Source of the DNA: Natrinema sp031626495
GTDB lineage: Archaea; Halobacteriota; Halobacteria; Halobacteriales; Natrialbaceae
DNA length: 64,000 nucleotides
Assembly: GCF_031626495.1 (NCBI RefSeq)
Contig: NZ_JAMQOJ010000005.1
Span: 62,001 to 126,000, forward strand
Direction: 5' to 3'
In this document: positions 8,304 to 17,187 of the stretch, piece after piece
Numbering within the stretch: position 1 is the first letter of the stretch
Layout: every line of letters starts with the position of its first letter
Made by a program: the position numbers and the translations under genes
Notes under the pieces: generated by a model
Seen by the model: only the letters and a program-made list of their open reading frames with translations
Told to the model about the DNA's origin: nothing
Databases searched by the model: none

Positions 8304-9509
8304 ATGACGACCGACCTCTCAGTCGAACTCAACCGGCCGTACGTACCGGAGAACGGTGGCGGAATTAGCTGCGAGCTGACGATCGAGCCGGACGAGACGC
8401 AACGCGACGAGCCAGCCGAGCGACACATCGCGCTCTGTATCGACAGCAGCGGCTCGATGTCCTACAAGAAGATGGATCAGGTCCGGGACGCGACGAACCT
8501 CGTCTTCGGCCTGCTGAACGATCAGGACTACCTGAGCATCGTCACGTTCGATACCGAAGTCGACGTCATCATGGAAGCGACACGGTGGGGCGACATCGAG
8601 CGAAGCGAGGCCGAAGCGAAACTCGACGACATCGAGACGCGCGGCGGAACCGACATCTACGCGGGCCTCGAGGAGGCCCGAAAGTCGCTCCGCGGCCTCG
8701 ACGAGGGCGAGGGGATCGCAAAGCGGATCCTGCTGCTCTCGGACGGGCGCGACATCCGACTCGAGGAGCCGGACTTCGAGCCGCTGGCGAAGGCGACCGC
8801 CGACGGCGGGACCTCGATCTACTCCGCCGGCATCGGGTCGAACTACGACAAGGGGATCATTCGGACGCTGGGCGAACACTCCCAGGGCCAGTGGGCCCAC
8901 GTCGAGAACCCGACGGACATTCGGTCCTTCTTCGGGGACGTCGTTCAGGAGGCGTCGACGGTCGTCGCGAACAACCCCGAGTTAGTGATCGACCTCGAGG
9001 AGGGCTGCGAGGTCGGCGACGTCTACCGTCGGCTCCCGCAGGTGCAGGAAGTCGACGTCGAGTACGCGGGCAACCGTGCGGTCATCGGCCTTCCGGACCT
9101 GCTCGACCGCGAGAAACAGCAGCTCGTCCTGACGATGGACGCCCCGGCGGGCGAACTCGAGACGACGGCGACGATCGCGGACGTCGAGTTGCAGGCCGGT
9201 TCGTCGTCGGCGACGACCGATATCTCAGTGACGTACACAGACGACGAGTCGAAGCTGGCGACGCAGAACGAGGACGTTACGCTCACCTATCACGAGACCG
9301 ACCTCCGGACGCGCATCGCCCACGCCGAGGACGACGACCTCGACGACGTCAAGGACCTGATCGACGAGACCGAGGTCATCACCGGCGAGACGGAGATCAC
9401 GGACGCGCTCAGGGAGAACGTGACCCGGATCGAGGAGGGCGACGAAGAAGAGGTCCGCGAGATTCAGGAGGACACGACGGTCGTCTACGACGCCGGTCGA
9501 TTCGACTGA
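8304..9509 (+). CDS. von Willebrand factor A domain protein (TerY-like)
   Basis: A 401-residue soluble protein. A vWA domain (about 38-215) carries an intact MIDAS: D47-S-S-G-S51, Thr116 in RGGTDIYAG, and Asp147 in LLLSDGRDI, so divalent-metal-dependent ligand binding is expected. The preceding VELNRPYVPENGGGISCELTI segment and the following region (220-330, ELVIDLEEGCEVGDVYRRLP) look like beta-rich domains. The C-terminus is helical and acidic. No signal peptide. It lies 177 bp after the FHA gene and 44 bp before a kinase, in an order reminiscent of vWA-kinase-PP2C triads. An A+T-rich stretch near 8247-8255 may be its own promoter. Confidence 0.9.
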   Translation: MTTDLSVELNRPYVPENGGGISCELTIEPDETQRDEPAERHIALCIDSSGSMSYKKMDQVRDATNLVFGLLNDQDYLSIVTFDTEVDVIMEATRWGDIERSEAEAKLDDIETRGGTDIYAGLEEARKSLRGLDEGEGIAKRILLLSDGRDIRLEEPDFEPLAKATADGGTSIYSAGIGSNYDKGIIRTLGEHSQGQWAHVENPTDIRSFFGDVVQEASTVVANNPELVIDLEEGCEVGDVYRRLPQVQEVDVEYAGNRAVIGLPDLLDREKQQLVLTMDAPAGELETTATIADVELQAGSSSATTDISVTYTDDESKLATQNEDVTLTYHETDLRTRIAHAEDDDLDDVKDLIDETEVITGETEITDALRENVTRIEEGDEEEVREIQEDTTVVYDAGRFD

Positions 9510-9553
9510 TCGCTGACGGCCCGCTGCGGACGATTATAGAGCTATAACTGTCA

Positions 9554-10828
9554 ATGAGTATGTCAGAACCAACAGTCGGGGACGAACTCGCCGGCCGGTA
9601 CGAGATCCGCGAACAGCTCGGGCGAGGCGGGTTCGGCGTCGTGTGGGGAGCCGACGACGCCGAAACGGGCCGCCCGGTCGCACTGAAACACCCCAATTAC
9701 AACGGAAACGCACCGGACGACCTCGTCGACAAGTACTTCGAGCGAGAGACGGACGTTCTGGAGGACATCCGCGATGCGGGCGGACACCCGAACATCATGG
9801 GGTACCACGGGAAAGAACACGGGTTCGGGATGCCGGTCCTCGTCGTCGAGCCGATCGAGGGCGAGGAGTTGGGGACCGTCGTCCGGAACGACGACCCGAT
9901 CACCGACGACGACGAGGTCCGCGAGATCGGCATCGGGATCTGTGACGCGCTATCCTTCCTCCACGATCACGACCTCATCTACCGTGACCTGAAGCCCGAC
10001 AACGTCATGATCGACGGAGCCGGAACGCCGAAGATCATCGACTTCACCACGGCCAAGGGCTTCGTCCCGGAACGTGGCGGCGCCGAGTTTACGACGGGCG
10101 AGGCCTCGAGTTCCGCGGCCGGGGAGTCGAACGCGGACTCGACCGTCCCCGGCGAGTTCAAACCGCCGGAACTGAATCAGGGGTCGGAGCAGCGACAGGG
10201 GCCCTGGAGCGACGTGTACTCGATCGGGAAGATCCTCTGCTTTCTCAAGGTCGGCTGGGTGCCGGACGACGACGGCGTCGCGCCGTCGGACTTCGGCATC
10301 GAGACGGCGCCGTACATGGACGAGATCATCGAGCGATCGACCCGTCACGACACCGTCGACCGCTACCCGAACGCGTCGGTACTCAAGCGGTCGCTCGAGG
10401 AACGCGACGCGACGATGCCGACGCAGGCGTCGGTCCGCTGGCTCGGCCGCGACGACCAGTGGACGATCAGTCCGGGCGACACCATCGGCAGGGAGACGGC
10501 GGACGGCCCGCGACCCTCGATCATGCTCGCGGACGACCGACACAAGGCGCTCTCAGCCGTCCACTGCCGGTTCGATACGGACGAGGCCGGCAACTGGCGC
10601 GTGATCGACACCAGCCTCAACGGCACCTACATCAGCAAACACGACGAGCGGGAGTGGAACCTCCTGCTCTCCGAGACCGGACAGGAGCGACAACGGCGGC
10701 GGGGCGAATCGGTCCCCGACGACCTCGAGGCCGCGAGCGCCCTCGAGCCGGGGGACACCATCGCGCTGGTCAGTCCCTCCTATCCGGAACGGTTCTACTT
10801 TCAGTTCGATCAACAACCCGTGGAATGA
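9554..10828 (+). CDS. Ser/Thr protein kinase with C-terminal FHA domain
   Basis: 424 residues, cytoplasmic. The Hanks-type kinase domain (about 8-285) has glycine loop GRGGFG (23-28), VALK (Lys45), YRDLKPDN (catalytic Asp145, Asn150) and metal-binding Asp163 in DFTTAKG, where DFG is DFT. It should be catalytically competent. An FHA domain (about 305-420) follows, with DTIGRE, SAVHCRF and SLNGTYI, then the tail EREWNLLLSETGQERQRRRG shared with the next two enzymes. A kinase and a phosphothreonine reader in one chain suggests autophosphorylation-dependent assembly. The stop overlaps the PP2C start as ATGA. Confidence 0.92.
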   Translation: MSMSEPTVGDELAGRYEIREQLGRGGFGVVWGADDAETGRPVALKHPNYNGNAPDDLVDKYFERETDVLEDIRDAGGHPNIMGYHGKEHGFGMPVLVVEPIEGEELGTVVRNDDPITDDDEVREIGIGICDALSFLHDHDLIYRDLKPDNVMIDGAGTPKIIDFTTAKGFVPERGGAEFTTGEASSSAAGESNADSTVPGEFKPPELNQGSEQRQGPWSDVYSIGKILCFLKVGWVPDDDGVAPSDFGIETAPYMDEIIERSTRHDTVDRYPNASVLKRSLEERDATMPTQASVRWLGRDDQWTISPGDTIGRETADGPRPSIMLADDRHKALSAVHCRFDTDEAGNWRVIDTSLNGTYISKHDEREWNLLLSETGQERQRRRGESVPDDLEAASALEPGDTIALVSPSYPERFYFQFDQQPVE

Positions 10829-12528
10829 CAATGGAATACGCGAGCACTATCGATATCGGCGCGCGAAAGCAACGACGCGACGGAATCAACGAAGACGCGA
10901 TCGCGACGGCGATCTTCGAGAACCACCACCGACAGACCGAGCGGCCGGTCGGGATCTTCGTCCTCGGCGACGGAGTCGGCGGCGAGGCCTGCGGCGACGT
11001 CGCCGCCTTCCTGGCGACGACCGTCGTCAGGAAGCGGCTCACGGACGAACTCCTCGGCCCGGGAACGGATCGTCCGGAGCAGTTCGGCATCGACTCCTAC
11101 GATCCGACGCCGCCGACGGTCGACGCGGCCGACGGGTCGGACGAGGCTATCTCCGAGGAGCGGATTCGGGCCGCGATTCAGGACGGCATCGACGCCGCCC
11201 AGCGTCACGTCCAGGAGTTCGCCCAGACCATCGGCGGCCGCCCGGCGACGACGCTCGTCGTCGGCGTCTATATCGATGGCTACCTCCACTACGGCTGGGT
11301 CGGCGACAGCCGGATCTACGTCATCAACGAGCGCCACGAGGAGACACGGCAGCTCACGCGCGACCATGCCGTGACGAACGACCTGCTCGAGCGCGGCGAG
11401 ATCGACGACGAGGTGTACGCGCGCATTCACCCCGACGCGACGGCGATCACGAACGCCGTCGGCGGCTCCGCACACGGCCAGCCGAGCGTCGACGTCGAGT
11501 TCGGCTCCACGGAGATCTATCGCGACGACATCATCCTGTTTACCAGCGACGGACTGATCGACGCGTTCCCGGACAACCGCTCGCTGCGCCAGGACTACCA
11601 GCAGGCGACGGACGTCGACGCCGTCCGCGAGGAGATCCGCGAATCGCTCGTCACGGACGACGAGATCCGGGAGATCGTCCTCGAGGCCGACGACCTCCGC
11701 GAGGCCGTCGAAACGCTCGTCTCGTTCGCCAACGAGCGCGGCGGCAAGGACAACCTTTCCCTCACGCTCGCCCGGGATCCGGGCACGACGCCGTCGCCGG
11801 ACGCACCTCCGTTCCGGGGTGAGGTCGACTCCCGGGAGCTGACCGACCGCGAGACGGTCATCGAGCCGGCCGAGAGCGACGACAGCGATCCGACGACGGA
11901 GTCGGAGCGGAAAGACGGCGACACGGGTTCGGGGGCCACCGAACGCGGATCGTCTACGTCGTCGGGCGACTCGGGACCGGACGAATCGAACGGCGCACCG
12001 ACGGAGGGCGGCACCGCGAAGGTGGTCTCGGCCGGCGAGGGCGACCCGCCGTCGGCGGCGGTCACGATCGCGGGCGACGAAACCATCTTCGAGATCGTCG
12101 ACGGCGTCACCATCGGTCGGACGACGGACGACCGCGACCGGAACCCGAACATCGGTCTCGTCGTCGACGACGACGACCCCGTCGAATCCACTCACGCCCG
12201 GCTGGAGTTCGACGACGGCGACTGGCGCGTTCGCGACATCAGCGCCGTCGGGACGTTCGTCGAAGAGGCCGACGGGGAGTGGGCAGTACTCCTCTCGAGC
12301 GAGGGAGCGGAGCTGCACCGCCAGCACGGGTTCGACCCGACCGCCGCCGCCGACGGGGAGCTCGAGGAGACGTCGCGACTGCGGGACGGAACGGCGTTCA
12401 CGCTCGATGATCCACGGAAGGAGAACCCGATCACGTTTCGCTTCTTCTCGTCGGTCGACCACGCCCGGAACCGGACGCGCTGGAGCGACCCGACCGGCGG
12501 GAGGCCCTTCAGCGGGTTCCGCACGTAG
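10825..12528 (+). CDS. PP2C-family protein phosphatase with C-terminal FHA domain
   Basis: 567 residues, beginning at the ATG that overlaps the kinase stop. The PP2C domain (1-320) shows NED (22-24), VLGDGVGGEACGD (Asp49 metal ligand), GWVGDSRIYV, LFTSDGLID and GGKDNLSL, so all metal-binding aspartates are present. A Ser/Asp/Glu-rich linker (about 320-410) follows. The C-terminal FHA domain (about 415-560) has VTIGRTTDD, ESTHARLEF and AVGTFV, where NGT is altered to VGT, then EWAVLLSSEGAELHRQHG. It presumably reverses phosphorylation by the flanking kinases. The wider open frame upstream of 10825 is a shadow of the kinase gene. Confidence 0.92.
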   Translation: MTMEYASTIDIGARKQRRDGINEDAIATAIFENHHRQTERPVGIFVLGDGVGGEACGDVAAFLATTVVRKRLTDELLGPGTDRPEQFGIDSYDPTPPTVDAADGSDEAISEERIRAAIQDGIDAAQRHVQEFAQTIGGRPATTLVVGVYIDGYLHYGWVGDSRIYVINERHEETRQLTRDHAVTNDLLERGEIDDEVYARIHPDATAITNAVGGSAHGQPSVDVEFGSTEIYRDDIILFTSDGLIDAFPDNRSLRQDYQQATDVDAVREEIRESLVTDDEIREIVLEADDLREAVETLVSFANERGGKDNLSLTLARDPGTTPSPDAPPFRGEVDSRELTDRETVIEPAESDDSDPTTESERKDGDTGSGATERGSSTSSGDSGPDESNGAPTEGGTAKVVSAGEGDPPSAAVTIAGDETIFEIVDGVTIGRTTDDRDRNPNIGLVVDDDDPVESTHARLEFDDGDWRVRDISAVGTFVEEADGEWAVLLSSEGAELHRQHGFDPTAAADGELEETSRLRDGTAFTLDDPRKENPITFRFFSSVDHARNRTRWSDPTGGRPFSGFRT

Positions 12529-12545
12529 TCCCGAAGCCCACCGGC

Positions 12546-13766
12546 ATGACGGACGAACTGCGGTCCGGGACCGTCATCGACGGCCGCTTTCGACTCGAGG
12601 ACCGACTCGATTCGGGCGGGCTCGGGACGGTCTGGCGGGCGATCGACTGCGAGCGGGATCTGCCGGTCGCGCTCAAGTGCGAAACCGACGGTGCTCACGA
12701 CCGAGAGCAGGTCCGGGCACACTTTCGAGGGGAACTACAGTGGTTTCGCCGGTTCGAAGGCGGGCCGGTCCCCGGATCGCTCGTTCACTTCATCGACGGA
12801 ACGGACAGTGGGGAGACGGCGTATATCGCCACGGAACTGATCGACGGCGGCTCGGTCGCCGGTCTCTTCGACCGCGACGGCGAGGACCCCTCCCTCGAGG
12901 CCGTTCGCGAGATCGGCGGTCCGGTCTGCAGGGCGCTCGCGTTCCTCCACCGCACCGGCGTCTGTCATCTCGACCTGAAGCCGAGCAACGTGCTCGTTCG
13001 CCGTTCCGGTCGGCCCGCGGTGATCGATCTGAACGCCGCGGTATCGACCGAGACGGACCCCGACGTGCGCTTCGGTCGGGACCCGTTCAAAGCGCCCGAA
13101 CTGACGCGGACGGAGGCCGACGGGGGACCGATCGGGCCGCGGTCCGACGTCTTCGCGCTCGGCGCGTTTCTCTCGTTCCTCCTGACCGGCGCGGCGACGA
13201 CGGAGACGGGGTCGCCGAACGCGACGGCAGCGGGCGTCGATCCCCGATCGCACGACGCGAGCCCGTCGTCCGCCCTGACCGACCTCGTCCGGCGAGCGAC
13301 CGCGACGAACCCCAGCGATCGGTTCGGCGACGCCGACGGCCTGTACGACGCCCTCGTCCCGGTTCTCGAGGTGCCGGAGCGGTCGGCCCGCCTCGTCCAC
13401 GAGCCGTCGGGACAGGCCGTCCGCGTTCATCCCGGCGAGACGATCGGCCGCTGGGCGCCGGATCGACGGGTGCCGACCGTCGTCCTCCCCGACGACGAGC
13501 AGTACCTCGATCCGGACCACGCGGTCCTCGAGCACGACGGGGTGGCCTGGCACCTGCGAGACCGGAGTCTCAACGGCACCTACGTCCGCAGGGACGGCGG
13601 CTGGGAGCCCCTCCTCTCTCGAGACGGGCGAAAACGCCGACAGCGTGCCGACGCGCCGCTTCCCCACCCCGACCCACAGACGTCGACCAGGCTCTCGGAC
13701 GGTGACCGAATCGCCCCCGTCAGCCCCGACTACGGCTGTCAGTTGGTGTTCCGACCTGAAAAGTAA
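12546..13766 (+). CDS. Divergent Ser/Thr kinase with C-terminal FHA domain
   Basis: A 406-residue protein 17 bp after the phosphatase gene. In the kinase domain (about 10-270), Lys44 is retained in VALK, HRD is HLD (141-143), Asn148 is present, and DFG is DLN (161-163). The core Lys/Asp/Asn/Asp residues survive while the HRD arginine and DFG glycine are lost, so activity may be low or activation-independent. The FHA domain (about 275-405) carries ETIGRW, DPDHAVLEH and SLNGTYV, followed by GWEPLLSRDGRKRRQRA. Architecture and tail match the first kinase, indicating duplication within the cassette followed by divergence. Confidence 0.88.
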   Translation: MTDELRSGTVIDGRFRLEDRLDSGGLGTVWRAIDCERDLPVALKCETDGAHDREQVRAHFRGELQWFRRFEGGPVPGSLVHFIDGTDSGETAYIATELIDGGSVAGLFDRDGEDPSLEAVREIGGPVCRALAFLHRTGVCHLDLKPSNVLVRRSGRPAVIDLNAAVSTETDPDVRFGRDPFKAPELTRTEADGGPIGPRSDVFALGAFLSFLLTGAATTETGSPNATAAGVDPRSHDASPSSALTDLVRRATATNPSDRFGDADGLYDALVPVLEVPERSARLVHEPSGQAVRVHPGETIGRWAPDRRVPTVVLPDDEQYLDPDHAVLEHDGVAWHLRDRSLNGTYVRRDGGWEPLLSRDGRKRRQRADAPLPHPDPQTSTRLSDGDRIAPVSPDYGCQLVFRPEK

Positions 13767-13839
13767 CGGAGCGGCTCGAGTTCGTCACTGGCGGGACCAG
13801 CATCCGCGTCGAAACCGTCCGGTTCGGACGTGAAAACAG

Positions 13840-14760
13840 CTACAGTCGGTCGATGATCTCGTGGGCGAACGTCGACAGGGCCTGCTCCGGATCGTCGCTC
13901 TGTAGCCCGACGATGACGTGGTCGACGCCGAGCTCCTCGAGGTCGCGGAAGTACTCCCGGAACCACTCGAGACCAGCGCGATAGCCGAGGTGGAGCGGCT
14001 CGGGCTCCGCGCTGGGGTCGTCGGCTAGTTCGACGCGGACAGCCATCGCGTAGGGTTTGTCGCCCGCGGCCGCGCGCCAGTCGGCGACGTAGTCCGCGAG
14101 CGTGCGCTCGGGCAGGTGATAGAACAGCCAGCCGTCGCCGTGCTCGGCGATCCACTCGCGGGACTGGCGGGCGTGACCCGTCGGCAGCAGCGGAATCGTC
14201 CCAGCGGTCGGCTTCGGAACCACGTCGAGGTCGCCCTCGAGCGATCCCCACCGCCCCTCGAGTGCCGGGAACTCCTCGCGCCAGACCGTTCGGAGGACCT
14301 CGACGGACTCGCGAAAGAGCGCGCCGCGCTCGTCGGGATCGACGTCGAACGCGGGGTACTCGGGGTCGCGGTCACCGGAGGCGACGCCGAGGACGAGTCG
14401 GCCGTCCGAGAGCCGGTCGACGGTCGCAGCCGATTTGGCGACGTGCAACGGGTGGCGGAGCGTGAGGACGATACTCGAGGTGCCGAGCGCGACCTCGTCG
14501 GTGTGAGCCGCGACGTGGGAGAGCCACGGCCAGGTGTCGAACGTCTGACCGGCGTCGCCGAATTTCGGCCAGTAAGTCGGCACGTCACGCGCCCAGAGGC
14601 CGTCGAAACCGACCGATTCGGCGTGTGCCGCGAGCCGAAGCTCGTCGTCGATCGCCGGCGTCGATCGGTTGGCTCCCGTCAGCGGGAAGCCGGTGCCGAA
14701 CGTCATCCCGTCGGGCTCGAACAGTCGTCGGTAGCCAGCGTTCTCGTGTCCGTCGGCCAT
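13840..14760 (-). CDS. LLM-class flavin-dependent oxidoreductase (TIGR03571-like)
   Basis: A 306-residue TIM-barrel protein of the bacterial-luciferase superfamily. The N-terminus GYRRLFEPDGMTFGTGFPLTG is the entry signature of the BA3436-type subgroup. Other family landmarks are VALGTSSIVLTLRHPLHVAKSAATVDRLSDGRL (flavin-binding strand and helix), GVASGDRDPEYPAF and LLPTGHARQSREWIAEHGDG. Members use FMN or F420; F420 is plausible here but the cofactor cannot be fixed. The substrate is unknown. It is convergent with the kinase cassette and unlikely to belong to it. Confidence 0.85.
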   Translation of the reverse strand: MADGHENAGYRRLFEPDGMTFGTGFPLTGANRSTPAIDDELRLAAHAESVGFDGLWARDVPTYWPKFGDAGQTFDTWPWLSHVAAHTDEVALGTSSIVLTLRHPLHVAKSAATVDRLSDGRLVLGVASGDRDPEYPAFDVDPDERGALFRESVEVLRTVWREEFPALEGRWGSLEGDLDVVPKPTAGTIPLLPTGHARQSREWIAEHGDGWLFYHLPERTLADYVADWRAAAGDKPYAMAVRVELADDPSAEPEPLHLGYRAGLEWFREYFRDLEELGVDHVIVGLQSDDPEQALSTFAHEIIDRL

Positions 14761-14902
14761 TCGGTCGTGCTACCGGCCACTCGGCCATGACGGTAACGGT
14801 GTTCGGGCCTCCGCCGCGGTCGGGCTTGTGCCGTCGCTCGTCGACGATCGAAAAAACGGAAAACGGAACGGGAATCAGCAGCCGGGTCGTCGCTCGAGCC
14901 GA

Positions 14903-16876
14903 TCAGTCGTCGGCGGGCGCAGCGCCGCTGTCGCCTTCGGCCTGCTCTTTCGTCCAGGCGAGCTTGCCACCGGCGGCGAGAATTGCGCGTTCGCGCTCGG
15001 AGGCGTCCAGCGTCGCCGTGTACTCGTCTTCGCCGTTGATGCGGACGGTGAACTCCTCCTGTCCGCTGGTGACGGCGTCGTAGACGTCGTCGACGATCTC
15101 GACGTTGTCGCCCTGGTCGATGTTCTCGTAGGTGTCCTCGTCGATCGTCAGCGGGACGATCCCGAAGTTGAAGAGGTTCGCGCGGTGGATCCGGGCGAAG
15201 CTCTGTGCGAGGACGCCCTCGATACCGAGGTACATCGGACAGAGAGCGGCGTGTTCTCGCGAGGAGCCCTGCCCGTAGTTCTCGCCAGCGACGAGGAAGC
15301 CACCGTCGGCGTCCAGTGCGCGCTGTGCGAAGGTGTCGTCGACGCGGCTGAGGGTGAACTCGCTCAGTTTGGGGACGTTCGACCGGTACATCAGGATGTC
15401 CTGCGTCGCGGGGATGATGTGGTCGGTCGTAATGTTGTCCTCCATCTTGAGGAGCGCCTCACCCTCGATATCGGTATCGAGTTGGTCCTTGAGCGGGACG
15501 TCGCCGATGTTCGGGCCCTTGATGAGTTCGTCGTCGACGGCCTCGTCGGGGCTGATGAGGTCCGTCTTGGAGCCGTCGTACTCGTCGGGGAGCTCGACGC
15601 CGGGTGCCTCGAGGTCGCCCAGTTCGTCGGCGAGGTTGCGCGGATCGACGATTTCGCCTTTGAGCGACGCCGCGGCGGCGACTTCCGGCGAACAGAGGTA
15701 GACGTTGTCGTCTTCGATGCCCGAGCGACCCTCGAAGTTGCGGTTGAACGTCCGCAGCGAGACGGAGTCCGAGGAGGGGACGTGACCGATGCCGATACAG
15801 GCACCGCACGTCGCCTCGGAGAAGTTGACGCCGGCGGCCATCATCTCCGCGACCCAGCCCTCGCGGGCGAGCATCTCGGAGGCCTGCTTGGAGCCGGGTG
15901 CGACGATCGTCTCGGTCTCCATCGAGGTTTCGCGGCCCTCGAGCATCTTGGCGACGGGGAGGATGTCCTCGTAGCCGCCGTTGGTACAGGAGCCGACGAT
16001 GACCTGCTCGACGGATTCGCCTTCGACTTCGCTGACGGGAACGACCTTGTCCGGCATCGAGGGCTGTGCGATCAGCGGCTCGAGGTCGGAGAGGTCGACG
16101 ACGATCTCGTCGTCGTACTCGGCGTCGTCGTCGGGCTGGAGCTCGACGTACTCGTCGCCGCGGCCGACGCGCTGGAGGTAGTCCTCGGTCTGCTCGTCGG
16201 TCGGGAAGATCGACGTCGTCGCGCCGAGTTCGGTCCCCATGTTGGTGATCGTCATCCGCTCGGGCGCGGTCAGCGTCTCGACGCCGGGCCCGGTGTACTC
16301 GAGGATCTTGCCGACGCCACCCTTGACGCTCAGGCGACGGAGCATCTCGAGGATGACGTCTTTCGCGGTGGCCCACTCGGGGAGCTCGCCCTCGAGGCGG
16401 ACGTTGACGACTTCGGGCATCTCGATGTAGTACGGTGCGCCGCCCATGGCGACGGTGACGTCGATCCCGCCGGCGCCGATGGCGAGTTCGCCGAGGCCGC
16501 CGGGCGTGGGCGTGTGACTGTCCGAGCCGAGCAGCGTCTTGCCGGGGGCCGCGAAGTTCTCGCGGTGGACGTTGTGGCAGATGCCGTTACCGGGGCGAGA
16601 GAAGTGAGCGCCGTATTTGCCGGCCGCAGAACGGAGGAAACGGTGGTCGTCGGTGTTCTTAAAGTCGAACTGATAGGTCTGGTGGTCACAGTACTGTGCA
16701 GCGATTTCGGTCTGCACTTCGTCCAGCCCCATCGCTTCGAACTGGAGCCAGACCATCGTACCGGTCGTGTCCTGGGTAAGTACCTGGTCGATCTCGATCC
16801 CGATCTCCTCGCCGGTCTCGAGTTCGCCCTCGACGAGGTGGTCGTCGAGAATCTTCTCGGTGAGAGTCTGTCCCAT
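14903..16876 (-). CDS. acn: Aconitate hydratase
   Basis: 657 residues, full length for the mitochondrial/archaeal aconitase type. It isomerises citrate to isocitrate via cis-aconitate in the TCA cycle. Cluster ligands are visible in VGSCTNGGYED and in SEATCGACIGIGH, which supplies two cysteines. Other active-site motifs are GSDSHTPTPGGLG, the NITTDHI loop of the swivel domain and GENYGQGSSREHAAL. I start at the ATG at 16876 (MGQTLTEKILDDHLVEG), which matches the family. The long upstream open frame lies in GC-rich intergenic DNA. The acidic C-terminal tail is a halophilic extension. Confidence 0.96.
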   Translation of the reverse strand: MGQTLTEKILDDHLVEGELETGEEIGIEIDQVLTQDTTGTMVWLQFEAMGLDEVQTEIAAQYCDHQTYQFDFKNTDDHRFLRSAAGKYGAHFSRPGNGICHNVHRENFAAPGKTLLGSDSHTPTPGGLGELAIGAGGIDVTVAMGGAPYYIEMPEVVNVRLEGELPEWATAKDVILEMLRRLSVKGGVGKILEYTGPGVETLTAPERMTITNMGTELGATTSIFPTDEQTEDYLQRVGRGDEYVELQPDDDAEYDDEIVVDLSDLEPLIAQPSMPDKVVPVSEVEGESVEQVIVGSCTNGGYEDILPVAKMLEGRETSMETETIVAPGSKQASEMLAREGWVAEMMAAGVNFSEATCGACIGIGHVPSSDSVSLRTFNRNFEGRSGIEDDNVYLCSPEVAAAASLKGEIVDPRNLADELGDLEAPGVELPDEYDGSKTDLISPDEAVDDELIKGPNIGDVPLKDQLDTDIEGEALLKMEDNITTDHIIPATQDILMYRSNVPKLSEFTLSRVDDTFAQRALDADGGFLVAGENYGQGSSREHAALCPMYLGIEGVLAQSFARIHRANLFNFGIVPLTIDEDTYENIDQGDNVEIVDDVYDAVTSGQEEFTVRINGEDEYTATLDASERERAILAAGGKLAWTKEQAEGDSGAAPADD

Positions 16877-17187
16877 AGCACACAGAACTCGGCCGCCCGC
16901 CCTGATAAATCCAGCGTGTTTCTGTGAGCTAGGACCGCCGTACTGCCCGCCACAGCGGAACGTTCCGAGAAAATATTGCCGGTCGGACGACCGCCCGTCA
17001 ACCGGGCCGCAATCCCGCTCGTCGATCCGTGAGTACCTGCCCCGAGTCGGTGTCTGCGAACGGCTGCACCGAGCGGTTCGGCGCCTGTCGGATCGACCCT
17101 GTCGGACCGAAGCGTGTCGAATGATAGCGCACCCTCGAGCCGTCCCGAACGGATACGTTTTTGCCGTCGCCGCGGCCTTGGCACCAC
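16877..17187. other. Divergent intergenic region between acn and dut
   Basis: 311 bp with no supported gene. It must hold both promoters. The sequence GAAAATATTGCC at about 16970-16981 is the only strongly A+T-rich run and could serve as a TATA element for acn on the minus strand. The acetyl/Fur-like or iron-box palindromes that might regulate an Fe-S enzyme were not seen. Confidence 0.4.

Noticed and set aside
10810..12462. 550-codon minus-strand open frame opposite the PP2C gene
   Set aside because: Antisense to a coding region with all PP2C motifs; Arg/Val-rich product without domains.
14828..16927. 699-codon open frame on the plus strand opposite aconitase
   Set aside because: Reverse-strand shadow of a well-conserved gene in GC-rich DNA; its product is Val/Asp/Leu filler with no domain.
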